Positions 52,770 to 61,016 of a stretch of 64,000 nucleotides of DNA are shown one piece after another. Below the pieces are notes generated by a model. It was not told the DNA's origin. It saw nothing but the letters and a program-made list of their open reading frames with translations, and did no database searches. Numbering within the stretch: the stretch's first letter is position 1; every line of letters begins with the position of its first letter. Made by a program: the position numbers and the translations under genes. Source of the stretch: Brevundimonas bullata (lineage in GTDB: Bacteria; Pseudomonadota; Alphaproteobacteria; Caulobacterales; Caulobacteraceae); the NCBI RefSeq assembly GCF_014207965.1, contig NZ_JACHLM010000006.1, positions 124,001 to 188,000 of the forward strand, given 5' to 3'.

Positions 52770-54179
52770 ATGCGCCTGCAACGCCGCCAACTGATCTCGA
52801 CCGGGGCTGCGGCCTTCGCCTTCGCCGGCTTCGCCCGCAACGTTCACGCGCAATCCGCCGGCGAGGAGAGCTACGTCAATCAGGTCGAGGGCTATGGTCC
52901 GCTGAAGGCCGATCCCAACGGCCTGCTCGATCTGCCCGAGGGCTTTTCCTATCAGGTGATTTCCCAGAGCGGCGAGACCATGGACGACGGCCTTCTGGTC
53001 CCCGGCCAGCCGGACGGCATGGGCTGCTTCCCCCTGAGCCCCACCACGGTCGCCCTGGTGCGCAACCACGAGCTGAAGGGGTCAAAGGCGCTTCACCGCA
53101 ACATGGGGCCCGGCGGCTTCCACCATGAGCGCCTCGGCCTGCTGGACGTGTCCAGGGCCTACGACACCTACAAGGACGGCCGCGCCCTGCCCGGCGGCAC
53201 GACGACCCTGATCTACGACCTCGAAACCCGTCAGACGGTGCGTCAGCACCTGTCGCTGATCGGCACCTCGACCAACTGCTGCGGCGGCCACACCCCCTGG
53301 GGCAGCTGGCTGACATGCGAGGAGACGGTCGAGACCCCCGCCGACGCCGACGTGACCAAGGCCCACGGCTGGGTGTTCGAGGTCCCCGCCAATGCGACCG
53401 GCCTGGTGGATCCCGTGCCGCTGAAGGCCATGGGTCGCTTCGACCACGAGGCCGTCTGCATCGACCCGCGCACCGGCATCGCCTACCTGACCGAGGATCA
53501 GGGCGACGGCCTCTTCTACCGCTTCATTCCCACCGTTCCGGGCCAGTTGGCGCGCGGCGGACGGCTGCAAGCCATGGCTTTCAAGGGGCAAGCCGGCGCC
53601 GACAGTTCCAACCATGACGCCCGCATCTGGTCGGTCAACGACTGGCGCGAGGTCGAGTGGATAGACATGGACGATGTCGAGGACCCGGCGGGCGACCTGC
53701 GCGACCGCGGCCATGCGGCGGGCGCCGTCAAGGTGGCGCGTGGCGAAGGGATCTTCTGGGGCGAGAACGAGCTCTACCTGACCGCCACCTCGGGCGGGCC
53801 GCTGCGCCGGGGCCAGATCATGCGCTACGTCCCCTCGCCCGACGAAGGCGGCGCGGACGAAGCCCGCAACCCCGGCCGCATCCAGCTGTTCGTGGAAAGC
53901 ACCGACCTGCGCACCATGAACATGGGCGACAACCTGTGCATCGCGCCCTGGGGCCACCTGATCGTCTGCGAAGACAACTATTCCGACGAGGTGCGCAATC
54001 ACATCAAGGGCGTGACCCCCGACGGACGCCTCTACACCATCGCCCGCAACGTCTTCACCGGGAACTCGGAGTTCGCCGGGGCCGTGTTCTCGCCGGACGG
54101 CAGCGTCCTGTTCGTGAACATCATGTCCCCCGGCGTGACCCTGGCGATCAGAGGACCGTGGAACGCGGTCCGCTCATGA
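52770..54179 (+). CDS. phoX: PhoX family phosphatase (DUF839)
   Basis: A 469-residue exported protein with a twin-arginine signal (RRQLISTGAAAFAFAGFARNVHAQ, cleavage near residue 28). The mature part has the PhoX propeller motifs: VRNHELKG, GTSTNCCGGHTPWGSWLTCEE and FDHEAVCIDPRTG, which bind the iron-calcium cofactor, and LCIAPWGHLIVCEDNY. It hydrolyses phosphomonoesters in the periplasm when phosphate is low. Tat export fits a protein that folds with its cofactor inside the cell. The end overlaps the convergent heme A synthase gene by 32 nt. Confidence 0.94.
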   Translation: MRLQRRQLISTGAAAFAFAGFARNVHAQSAGEESYVNQVEGYGPLKADPNGLLDLPEGFSYQVISQSGETMDDGLLVPGQPDGMGCFPLSPTTVALVRNHELKGSKALHRNMGPGGFHHERLGLLDVSRAYDTYKDGRALPGGTTTLIYDLETRQTVRQHLSLIGTSTNCCGGHTPWGSWLTCEETVETPADADVTKAHGWVFEVPANATGLVDPVPLKAMGRFDHEAVCIDPRTGIAYLTEDQGDGLFYRFIPTVPGQLARGGRLQAMAFKGQAGADSSNHDARIWSVNDWREVEWIDMDDVEDPAGDLRDRGHAAGAVKVARGEGIFWGENELYLTATSGGPLRRGQIMRYVPSPDEGGADEARNPGRIQLFVESTDLRTMNMGDNLCIAPWGHLIVCEDNYSDEVRNHIKGVTPDGRLYTIARNVFTGNSEFAGAVFSPDGSVLFVNIMSPGVTLAIRGPWNAVRS

Positions 54180-55215
54180 ACAGACGCGGGCGCGAGCGGC
54201 GAACCAGCCACAGGTTGATCGTCGCCGCGCCCAGCACCAGCGCCGCCACCGCCTGGTGCAACGCGCCCAGAGTGATCGGCACGGCGTGCATCAGGGTGAC
54301 GACGCCCAGCCCCGCCTGCAGCCACAGGGCGCCCGCCAGCACAAAGGCCGACAGTCCCAGCCCCTCGGCCAGCCGCCAGCGCCAGGCGTGGATGGCATAG
54401 GCCGTACCGCCCGCCAGCAGCAGGTAGGCTCCGAGGCGGTGATTGAACTGCACCAGACCGTGATCGTGCAGGAAGGCCAGCCCGCCCATGCTCCACTCGA
54501 CCGGCGGGAAGACCGCGCCGTTCATCATCGGCCAGTCGGTGAAGACGAAGCCCGCCTTGGCCCCGGCCACCAGCCCGCCCAGCAGGCACTGAACGAAGAT
54601 CGCCCCGAGCAGCAGCCCGGCGCCCCAGGTCCAGCCGCGCGGCGAGCGCGAATGGTCCGACCCACTCCAGGCCTCCAGGCCGGTCCAGATCAGGCCGGCG
54701 AAGATCAGAAAAGCCAGACCCAGGTGGGTCGCCAGCCGCTCCGGCGCCACATCGACGCGCTCGGACAGGCCGCTGGACACCATCCACCAGCCGATCAGGC
54801 CCTGCAGACCGCCGAGCGCCAACAAAATCAGGCAGCGCCCGATCAGGCGCTGCGGCATCCGCCGCATCACCAGGAAGATGACGAAGGGAACCGCGAAAAC
54901 CACGCCGATCAGACGACCAAACAGCCGGTGCAGCCATTCCCACCAGAAGATGCCCTGGAACTCGCCCAGGCTCATGCCGGCGTTGACCTGGGCGTACTGC
55001 GGGATGGCCTTGTACTTGTCGAAGGCCTGGGCCCATTCGGCCGCGTTCAGCGGCGGGATGGCGCCCATGATGGGCTTCCATTCGGTGATCGACAGGCCCG
55101 AGCCCGTCAGGCGCGTCACGCCGCCGATGACCACCATGGCGAAGACCATCGCCGCGCTGAAGAAGAGCCACAGCGCCACCGCGCGGCTTTGATCCTGATT
55201 TCCGAAACGCTTCAT
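54148..55215 (-). CDS. ctaA: heme A synthase (COX15/CtaA family)
   Basis: A 355-residue protein with eight membrane helices that oxidises the C8 methyl of heme O to give heme A for aa3 oxidases. Heme ligand histidines are in FWWEWLHRLFGR, ATHLGLAFL, LHDHGLVQFNHRLGAY and LGALHQAVAAL. The N-terminal GGVTRLTGSGLSITEWKPI is the COX15 signature. The ATG at 55215 (MKRFGNQDQS) is the start. The reading frame stays open far upstream but without homology. No other oxidase assembly genes are nearby. Confidence 0.95.
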   Translation of the reverse strand: MKRFGNQDQSRAVALWLFFSAAMVFAMVVIGGVTRLTGSGLSITEWKPIMGAIPPLNAAEWAQAFDKYKAIPQYAQVNAGMSLGEFQGIFWWEWLHRLFGRLIGVVFAVPFVIFLVMRRMPQRLIGRCLILLALGGLQGLIGWWMVSSGLSERVDVAPERLATHLGLAFLIFAGLIWTGLEAWSGSDHSRSPRGWTWGAGLLLGAIFVQCLLGGLVAGAKAGFVFTDWPMMNGAVFPPVEWSMGGLAFLHDHGLVQFNHRLGAYLLLAGGTAYAIHAWRWRLAEGLGLSAFVLAGALWLQAGLGVVTLMHAVPITLGALHQAVAALVLGAATINLWLVRRSRPRLFMSGPRSTVL

Positions 55216-55346
55216 TCGACGCCTGCCGTTCGCCCCGATACACTGTCGCCTTACAAGTCGGGCGACCGGGGCGGTATGCCCCCCCAGCGCGGCAAGATCG
55301 AGTCGCATTCGACGCCAAGGCGTCGCACCATTCTGAAGGAGCGCCC

Positions 55347-55601
55347 GTGGCGCCATATGCGGATATCGCCGTCGCCGTCGTCGGCGCTCTGGTTCTGGCC
55401 TGGATCGCCGACCTGCTGACCGGCCGTCGCGGTCTGGGCGGAACCATTCTGGTCGCCGCCGTCGGCGCCGGCTGCGGCGCCTTTCTGGCCATCCGCGTCT
55501 TCGCCGTGGCCACGCTGGGCGACTGGATCTGGACCGTCTGGTCGCTGGGCGCCGCCGTGATCTGCCTGGTCGCCTTCTTCCTGTTCCGGAGCAAGCGCTG
55601 A
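55347..55601 (+). CDS. 84-residue small membrane protein
   Basis: GTG start at 55347 with AAGGAG five bases upstream. Three hydrophobic segments (DIAVAVVGALVLAWIADLL, GTILVAAVGAGCGAFLAIRVFAV, VWSLGAAVICLVAFFLF) with a Gly-rich loop TGRRGLGG and a basic end (FRSKR). It resembles small GlsB/YeaQ-type (transglycosylase-associated) proteins in size and Gly pattern, but the identity is not firm. Its stop overlaps the next start (TGATG), so it is coupled to the DUF2842 gene. Confidence 0.75.
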   Translation: MAPYADIAVAVVGALVLAWIADLLTGRRGLGGTILVAAVGAGCGAFLAIRVFAVATLGDWIWTVWSLGAAVICLVAFFLFRSKR

Positions 55602-55810
55602 TGGGCTCGCGGACCCGCCGCTTCATCGCCACTATCGGCGTTCTGCTGTTCCTGACCTTCTGGGTCTGGGGCGCGGTGTCGATCAATGACGTCCTGCCCA
55701 ACATCTGGTGGCTGGACCTGATCTTCTTCGCCGTCGCCGGCATCGGCTGGGGCGTGCCCCTGATCCCCCTGCTGCGCTGGGCCGAGCGCGAGCCGACGCC
55801 CAAGGCCTGA
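55601..55810 (+). CDS. DUF2842 small membrane protein
   Basis: A 69-residue protein with two hydrophobic helices, the second carrying the family-like GIGWGVPLIPLLRWAER. It starts with a basic SRTRRFIATIGVLLFL. DUF2842 proteins are short inner-membrane proteins of alphaproteobacteria with unknown role. It shares one base with the stop of the preceding small gene. Confidence 0.85.
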   Translation: MGSRTRRFIATIGVLLFLTFWVWGAVSINDVLPNIWWLDLIFFAVAGIGWGVPLIPLLRWAEREPTPKA

Positions 55811-55879
55811 GACACGACCTGGCCCGCTGAACTTGGTCGGCGCATGCAGGCGTCCGAGCGCGCCCCATGCGCCCGACGA

Positions 55880-57334
55880 TCAGAGGTCTCCAGCCTTCGC
55901 CCGGGTCCGCACGACGCCGCCAATCTCGACACTGCGGACCTGGCCCCCAGCATCCCGCTGGAAGGTCACGACGGCGGCGCGCTGGGTGTCGATGAAGCGG
56001 TCGAGACCCTCGGGGACCAGTTCGGCGACCTCGCCTACGATGGATAGGACCTTGAGCACGGCCCCGCCAGGCGCGACCGCCACAGTCAGCGCGTCCTCGT
56101 TCGAGCGATAGGTCCCAGCATAGGCGGCCATCTGATCCGGGCTCAAGGCGACGGGCGTGATGCGCGTCGGCTCATAGCCGGGCCAGCCGTATTCGGCCGC
56201 GACGGCCTGCATCAGGCTGGCGATCAGCACCCCGCCCCGGTCGCCGTTGGTCATGATCACCACGCCCTGATCCCGCTCGGGAAAGCCGACCATCAGGGCG
56301 CGAAAGCCGTCGTTGGCGCCGCTGTGGCTATAACGCAGGTCCGCGCCCTGCCCCGCCACGGTCAGGCCCAGACCCCAGCCGTCGCGGACCTCGCTCAGCA
56401 TGGCGCGGGTCGTGGCCTGTTGCAGCACCGCCTGGCTGGTCCCCGCATAGGCGTCGTTCAGACCTATGACGAAGCGCGACAGGTCCGAGGGCGTGGTCCA
56501 CAGGCCCGCCGCCGCCAGTTCGGGATAGGTATGGAAGCGCCCCGGCGTCGCGGTTCCATCGGCGCGGTGCCCGGTCGCGGCGTGGTCCGTCTGGCTCAGC
56601 GGCAAGGGTTGGGCATAGGCGCTGGCGCTCATGCCCAGCGGACGCAGCACCCGCGTTTGCATCAGGTCGGGGAAGTCCGTTCCCGCCGCCTGGGTCATCA
56701 GCAACTGGACGATGGTGATGCCGCCGCCCGAGTAGCGTTGGCGCAGCCCCGGCGTCAGATCGACCACCACCGGAGCGCTATTGGCGGGCGCGGCGCCGTT
56801 CAGGATCTGCTCGACCGAGGGCAGGTCCAATCCCGCCGCATAACCGGCGAAACCGCCGACCGTCAGTCCGCCGCTATGGCTGAGCAGATGGCGCAGGGTG
56901 ACGGGGGTCTGCGCCGTCAGGTCGTTGTCGGGGATCTGCCAGCCCGACAGCTGGTCGTTGACGGGGGCGTCGAGCGAAATCAACCCGTCCTCGACCATGT
57001 CCAGCGCCGCCATCGCCGCCACCGGCTTGGAGATCGACGCCGCCTGGAACAGGGTGTTCGCAGCGACCCGCCGCCCGGTCGCCGGATCGGCCAGACCATA
57101 GGTGTGGGTCCAGGCGATGCGTCCGCCGTCGACGAAGGAAATGCTGACGCCCGGCACGTTGAGGGCCAGCATCTGGGCCTCGATAGTGGCGGGGGCATAG
57201 ACCCGTCCCGCCACCTGAACGCGCGGCGTCAGGCCCTGTTCGATGCGGCTTATCCGCTCGGCCTCTTGCGCTGTGGCGCAGCCGGCGACCGCCGTCAGGC
57301 TGGCGAGAACAAGGCCGAAGATCGCGCTGCGCAT
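55880..57334 (-). CDS. serine hydrolase, class C beta-lactamase-like lipoprotein
   Basis: A 484-residue protein with a lipoprotein signal (lipobox AVAGC near residue 19). The beta-lactamase/transpeptidase-like domain has SISK as the SxxK nucleophile motif, YSGGG where YxN is expected and HSGAN as the third motif; LRHLLSHSGGLTVGGFAGY is typical of the family. A C-terminal barrel domain (ALSPDQMAAYAGTYRSNEDALTVAV) follows, as in esterase/peptidase members. It is more likely an esterase or D-aminopeptidase than a beta-lactamase. A terminator-like hairpin separates it from the receptor chimera. Confidence 0.9.
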   Translation of the reverse strand: MRSAIFGLVLASLTAVAGCATAQEAERISRIEQGLTPRVQVAGRVYAPATIEAQMLALNVPGVSISFVDGGRIAWTHTYGLADPATGRRVAANTLFQAASISKPVAAMAALDMVEDGLISLDAPVNDQLSGWQIPDNDLTAQTPVTLRHLLSHSGGLTVGGFAGYAAGLDLPSVEQILNGAAPANSAPVVVDLTPGLRQRYSGGGITIVQLLMTQAAGTDFPDLMQTRVLRPLGMSASAYAQPLPLSQTDHAATGHRADGTATPGRFHTYPELAAAGLWTTPSDLSRFVIGLNDAYAGTSQAVLQQATTRAMLSEVRDGWGLGLTVAGQGADLRYSHSGANDGFRALMVGFPERDQGVVIMTNGDRGGVLIASLMQAVAAEYGWPGYEPTRITPVALSPDQMAAYAGTYRSNEDALTVAVAPGGAVLKVLSIVGEVAELVPEGLDRFIDTQRAAVVTFQRDAGGQVRSVEIGGVVRTRAKAGDL

Positions 57335-57355
57335 GGCGGCATCCCGAGAATGAAA

Positions 57356-57392
57356 GAAACGGCGGGCTGACGCTGGGCCAGCCCGCCGTTTC
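57356..57392 (-). terminator. terminator of the ArdC-receptor chimera
   Basis: A 14-bp stem (57356-57369 with 57379-57392). On the minus strand, reading away from the receptor stop at 57402, it is followed by a T-rich stretch (TTTCTTTC). This is a normal receptor-gene terminator. Confidence 0.8.
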
Positions 57393-57401
57393 AGGCCTGG
57401 A

Positions 57402-59723
57402 TCAATATCGGGCGCGGAACTGGAGGCCCCAATAACCGCCCGGCGACTGGATGAAGTTGTGCACCAGACCGGCGGAAAGCTGCTGGTTCACCAGATAATA
57501 CTCGTCGTCGAAGACGTTCTTGCCGAAGACCGCCACCTCGTAGCGACCGCTGGGGTCCTCGACCGAGGCCCGCAGATTCACCACCGAGGAATCGCCCGTG
57601 GTGAAGGCCGGGCTATTGGACGGCTGGCTGTAGGCCTTGCCAACCTTCTGATGCTCGGCGCGCAGGGCGACGGCGAAGCCCTTGATGTCGAAGGTGTAGT
57701 CTATGGCGTGGAAGGCGGTAAACTCGGTCGCCCCGGCCAGACGATTGCCGCTGTAGTTGACGCCACCGACGACATAGTCGCCGTACTCAGGCTTCTGGAA
57801 CGACAGGGCGCTGGTCAGGGTCAAGCTGCGAGTCGGACGGAAGGTGATCTCGCTCTCGATCCCCTTGTTCTTCACCGCCCCGTTCAGCAGCACCAGGGCG
57901 TTGTTGATCGTCGAGCGCGTCAGCAGGTTGTCGTAGTCATAGTAGTAGGCGGACAGGTTGACCCGCAGGCGGCGGTCCAGCCATTCCGACTTCAGCCCAC
58001 CCTCATAGCTCCAGACCTCTTCCGGCTCATAGGCCTTCTCGGATGGCTTGCCGGCGTCGAAACCGCCCGACTTGTAGCCGTTGGTGACGCTGGCGTAGAT
58101 CAGAACGTCCTTGGCCAGGCGGTAGTCGAGGGCCAGACGCGGCGTCAGCTTCTCAAACGAGGCCTCGCGGTTCACCACCCCGACCGTGGGCTGATAGATG
58201 CCCTGCCCCAGGACCAGGGTGAAGGGCGCCGTCAGGGCGTTGGTCTGGACCGATTGGTCGATCGTGTCATGGGTCCAGCGCAGGCCGGCGGTCAGGCGCA
58301 GGCGCTCGGTCAGGGCGTAGTTGACCTCGCCGAACACAGCCCAGCTCTCGGTCGTCTGACGCTGGCTGCGGGTCTGGGACGAGGCTAGGGTCGCCGCGCC
58401 GGGAATGTTGAACAGCTTCAGCAACCCCGCCTCGGCGGTGATGGTCATGTCCTCGGCGGCGCGCTCGTCATAATAGCTGGCGCCGGCCAGCCAGGTCAGA
58501 GGGCCGTCGGTGGTCGAGACGGCGCGGAACTCCTGCGACTTTTGCTTGAACGCCTGCGGGTTCTGTTCGCGCAGCAGGTTCAGGCTGGTGCGGTCAGTGT
58601 CGGCGGCCACGAACCAGGTGTCGTCGCGATAGCTGGTGATCGAGCTCAGCGTCATGCCGTCCAGCGCCCAGTCGGCCCGCAGGCTGACGCCGCGCGTGTC
58701 GACCTCACGCGTGGTCTCGGCGTTCTGAGAGATGGGGTCGTTGAAGCCCGGCGTCAGATTGCCGGGCAGTTTGACGCTGTTCTTCTCCTGAATCCCGTCG
58801 CTGCGCAGACGGCCGTAGTCGGCGCTGACAAGGAAGCTGAGGTCGTCGGTCGCCAGAAACTTGAGCTGGGCGCGGGCGGCCACAGTCTGTTCCGAGCCGA
58901 CCTCTTCCTTCTTGAAATCGTTCCAGTATTGCGGCTCGACGTCGTTGTACTGGGCCGCGATGCGGGCCATGACGCGGTCGTTGATCGGCAGGTTCACCGC
59001 CCCGCCGATGCGGTCATCCATGCCACTGACTTGACCGTCGATATAGGCGTCGAACTGGTCCGAGGGCTTCTTGCTGACCACGGCGATGGCGCCGCCGATG
59101 GTGTTGCGGCCGAACAGAGTGCCCTGCGGTCCCTTGGCGACCTCCACCCGCTCGATGTCGAGCAGGGCTAGGTTGTTCAGGCCCGGACGGCCCATATAGA
59201 AGGCGCAGCCGCCGCCATGACGGACGTCGGCGCCCGTCGCGGCGAAGAACGTCTCGGCCCGGGCGATCCGTTGACCGAGGTTCAGGACCGGCGCGGGCGC
59301 CGGGGCGGACGAGGCCGGGAGACCCTCGATCTGTTCGACGTTGAAGACCGTGTAGGCCTTCAGGAACGGAATGCGTCGGGTCGTCTCCTCCCCGGCGTCG
59401 TCATCGTCGATGCGGACCAGCTGGTCGGCGTAGACGACGGTGGAACCCTTTTCGCCCTTGCGGACATGAGCGCCCAGGGCCAGCGCCTGCCGGAAGGTCA
59501 TCCAGGTGGAGGACTGAAAGCCTCGGGCCGCGGCCTCGCCCCACAGCAGGACGACGTTGACGCCGCGGTAAGGCGTGCCGTCGTGCCGGAGGGGTCGGCT
59601 GACGCTTTCGGATGCGGCCCAGGGCTGGCTCCAGGGCCGGACGCCGGCTTCGAGCTGGGCGACGATCTGGTGGGTGATGCGGGTGTAGAGGTCGGGACGT
59701 GAGGGTTCGTTGGGGCGCGACAT
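57402..59723 (-). CDS. in-frame chimera: ArdC antirestriction N-terminus fused to truncated TonB-dependent receptor
   Basis: A 773-residue frame. Residues 1 to about 175 are the ssDNA-binding N-terminal domain of ArdC (DLYTRITHQIVAQLEAGVRPW, GTPYRGVNVVLLW, TFRQALALGAHVRKGEKGS, then GADVRHGGG). The ArdC protease part with HExxH is absent. From residue 177 (MGRPGLNNLALLDIERVEV) the frame is a TonB-dependent receptor: the end of the plug (KGPQGTLFGRNTIGGAI) and a complete barrel with an aromatic C-terminal end (FRARY). The receptor lacks signal peptide, TonB box and half its plug, so it cannot reach the outer membrane normally. The start and GAGGAGG site are those of ArdC. It looks like a recombination junction at about 59195-59210. 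Confidence 0.9.
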   Translation of the reverse strand: MSRPNEPSRPDLYTRITHQIVAQLEAGVRPWSQPWAASESVSRPLRHDGTPYRGVNVVLLWGEAAARGFQSSTWMTFRQALALGAHVRKGEKGSTVVYADQLVRIDDDDAGEETTRRIPFLKAYTVFNVEQIEGLPASSAPAPAPVLNLGQRIARAETFFAATGADVRHGGGCAFYMGRPGLNNLALLDIERVEVAKGPQGTLFGRNTIGGAIAVVSKKPSDQFDAYIDGQVSGMDDRIGGAVNLPINDRVMARIAAQYNDVEPQYWNDFKKEEVGSEQTVAARAQLKFLATDDLSFLVSADYGRLRSDGIQEKNSVKLPGNLTPGFNDPISQNAETTREVDTRGVSLRADWALDGMTLSSITSYRDDTWFVAADTDRTSLNLLREQNPQAFKQKSQEFRAVSTTDGPLTWLAGASYYDERAAEDMTITAEAGLLKLFNIPGAATLASSQTRSQRQTTESWAVFGEVNYALTERLRLTAGLRWTHDTIDQSVQTNALTAPFTLVLGQGIYQPTVGVVNREASFEKLTPRLALDYRLAKDVLIYASVTNGYKSGGFDAGKPSEKAYEPEEVWSYEGGLKSEWLDRRLRVNLSAYYYDYDNLLTRSTINNALVLLNGAVKNKGIESEITFRPTRSLTLTSALSFQKPEYGDYVVGGVNYSGNRLAGATEFTAFHAIDYTFDIKGFAVALRAEHQKVGKAYSQPSNSPAFTTGDSSVVNLRASVEDPSGRYEVAVFGKNVFDDEYYLVNQQLSAGLVHNFIQSPGGYWGLQFRARY

Positions 59724-59758
59724 GGCGGCCTCCTCAAGACGGGATTTGAAGAAGGGGC

Positions 59759-59782
59759 GGCGGCGCTGTCGTCAGCGCCGCC
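59759..59782. terminator. hairpin between DUF736 and the chimeric gene
   Basis: A perfect 10-bp stem (59759-59768 with 59773-59782) with a TCGT loop. It lies 10 bp after the DUF736 stop on the minus strand. Without a U-tract it may attenuate read-through into the ardC part. Confidence 0.5.
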
Positions 59783-59791
59783 GCGGCTCGC

Positions 59792-60088
59792 TCAGCGGGA
59801 CCAGATCAGGCTGTGTCCGCCATCGATCTCGACCAGCGAGGCGTAGATCGGGGCCGGGAAGCTGGGATCGTCGAGCTTGACCGACAGGTAGTCGCGGTTC
59901 TGCTGGCTCGTTTTCTTCCAGGCCGCGCCGAACTCGGTCTGGCCGGAGAAGATGCGGAAATCAGGAGCCTTGTCGTCGGTCTTGTCATTGGCCCGGAGTT
60001 GGGCCGCCTTGACGTTGAGGGTCAGGGTCTTGATCGAACCGCTGTAGCTGCCGTCCGCTTGCTGGGTGAAGGAACCGATGGTGGCCAT
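59792..60088 (-). CDS. DUF736 family protein
   Basis: A 98-residue protein starting at the ATG at 60088 with AAGGAGAG upstream. The sequence [28 protein letters not shown]...[44 protein letters not shown] is the DUF736 consensus nearly in full. The family is found on plasmids and integrative conjugative elements of proteobacteria, often beside ardC and replication or partition genes, and its role is unknown. Here it precedes the ardC part on the same strand, so the two were probably one transcription unit of the element. Confidence 0.93.
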   Translation of the reverse strand: MATIGSFTQQADGSYSGSIKTLTLNVKAAQLRANDKTDDKAPDFRIFSGQTEFGAAWKKTSQQNRDYLSVKLDDPSFPAPIYASLVEIDGGHSLIWSR

Positions 60089-60211
60089 GGAAGTCTCTCC
60101 TTGCTGATCTCGGGCCACGCCTGCCGCGGCCTCGATGGCGATCGGCGGACCGGAGGCCGGGCGGCCCGCAGGCGAGCACAGGGAGCCCCGCAGCGCAGCG
60201 GAGGACCGGGA

Positions 60212-60266
60212 GCGCGACTTTCTTGCCTCGCGAGGAAGGCCGTCAGGCCGGGGAAGAAAGTCGCGC
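60212..60266. repeat. branched inverted repeat (possible three-way junction) upstream of DUF736
   Basis: A perfect 13-bp outer stem (GCGCGACTTTCTT at 60212-60224 with AAGAAAGTCGCGC at 60254-60266). Its 29-base interior contains the palindrome CCTCGCGAGG (60226-60235) and a GGCC-GTCA-GGCC hairpin (60238-60249). As RNA or extruded DNA it can fold as a three-way junction. It lies in the 574-bp stretch 60089-60662, which holds no convincing gene. Confidence 0.8.
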
Positions 60267-60544
60267 GAACGGTTGCGGAAGCCGGACGGGCTTCGGTCAG
60301 ATCAGGCCATTGAGAGGCCGCGCAAGGCTTGGCGCGTCGCAGGAGAGACGGCTGGTCACCGCCGCTTGAACCATGCGGCCAATCGCGGCGCTCGTAGGGA
60401 TCGTGCCGCCAATGCCGGTGCATCCGCTCCGCCACCAAAGACGTGCCCAGGATTCACCGCTTCCGCGTCGTCGCAGCTGACGCGCGGCATGGCGACGGGC
60501 GCGGCCACGCCTGGCATGAATCTGAGGTGTCTCCTGCTATGAAG

Positions 60545-60571
60545 GGAACCTGAAGCAACTCCAGCTTCGTT
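60545..60571 (+). promoter_or_regulatory. possible EcfG-type stress promoter
   Basis: GGAAC (60545-60549) and CGTT (60568-60571) resemble the general stress sigma factor promoter of alphaproteobacteria. The spacer of 18 bases is slightly longer than usual. The same bases form an imperfect hairpin (60541-60578). It would drive the broken membrane gene and the flavoprotein gene. Confidence 0.35.
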
Positions 60572-60662
60572 CCCCTTCCGAGCGTTCCGTTCGAGGGACA
60601 GTCGCGGTGTCGTAAGCCAGCCGGATGAGGCGGCCGGAGCGTGCTCATCGGGAGTCAGAACA

Positions 60663-61016
60663 ATGCGCAACTCCATCAAAATCGCTGGCTGCGGAGACAG
60701 CCCTCGGCGTCATCGCCGGTCTCGTGGCCACGAGGGTAACCGAGAGGGCGCAGACGGCGCTCTACCAGATCAAGCCGCCGAAAGTACGGGAAGAGGAAGT
60801 GCTGGAGCGACCATGCTCTTGATGATCGACGAAGGTCTGACGCCTGTGTTCGGCTACAGTGCTCCCAATCGAGACAACCCCCTGCTCACCCAGGCTAGAG
60901 GGGTCGCCGGGCACCTTCTCTTTGGCGCCGTCAACGCGATGGTGACCGAGGCACTGTACCGCCTCGTCCGTCCCAAGGTAGCCGCTACAGAGCGAGCGCG
61001 GAGCATACATCGATGA
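60663..61016 (+). pseudogene. broken small membrane protein gene (YagU-like)
   Basis: No single frame gives a sensible protein. The start reads MRNSIKIA in one frame, then AAETALGVIAGLVATRVTERAQTALYQ continues in another; removing one G at 60687-60688 joins them. After VREEE the first frame stops, and the C-terminal half (ATMLLMIDEGLTPVFGYSAPNRDN...LFGAVNAMVTEALYRLV) resumes in the original frame. The whole resembles a membrane-protein family related to YagU/DUF1440 whose middle part is missing here. So there is a 1-base insertion and an internal deletion. Its stop overlaps the next start (ATGA). Confidence 0.7.

Noticed and set aside
55216..55953. N-terminal extension of the heme A synthase frame
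   Set aside because: It is opposite the two small membrane genes and adds Arg-rich sequence without homology; COX15 proteins start near MKRFGN.
55880..57334. Serine hydrolase as an antibiotic-resistance beta-lactamase
   Set aside because: The YxN motif is YSG, a C-terminal barrel domain is present, and no AmpR-type regulator is near; an esterase or peptidase is more likely.
60135..60662. Small frames in the stretch upstream of the broken membrane gene
   Set aside because: Translations are Arg/Ala-rich without any domain, ribosome binding site or conserved look; the region is better explained by structure and promoter signals.
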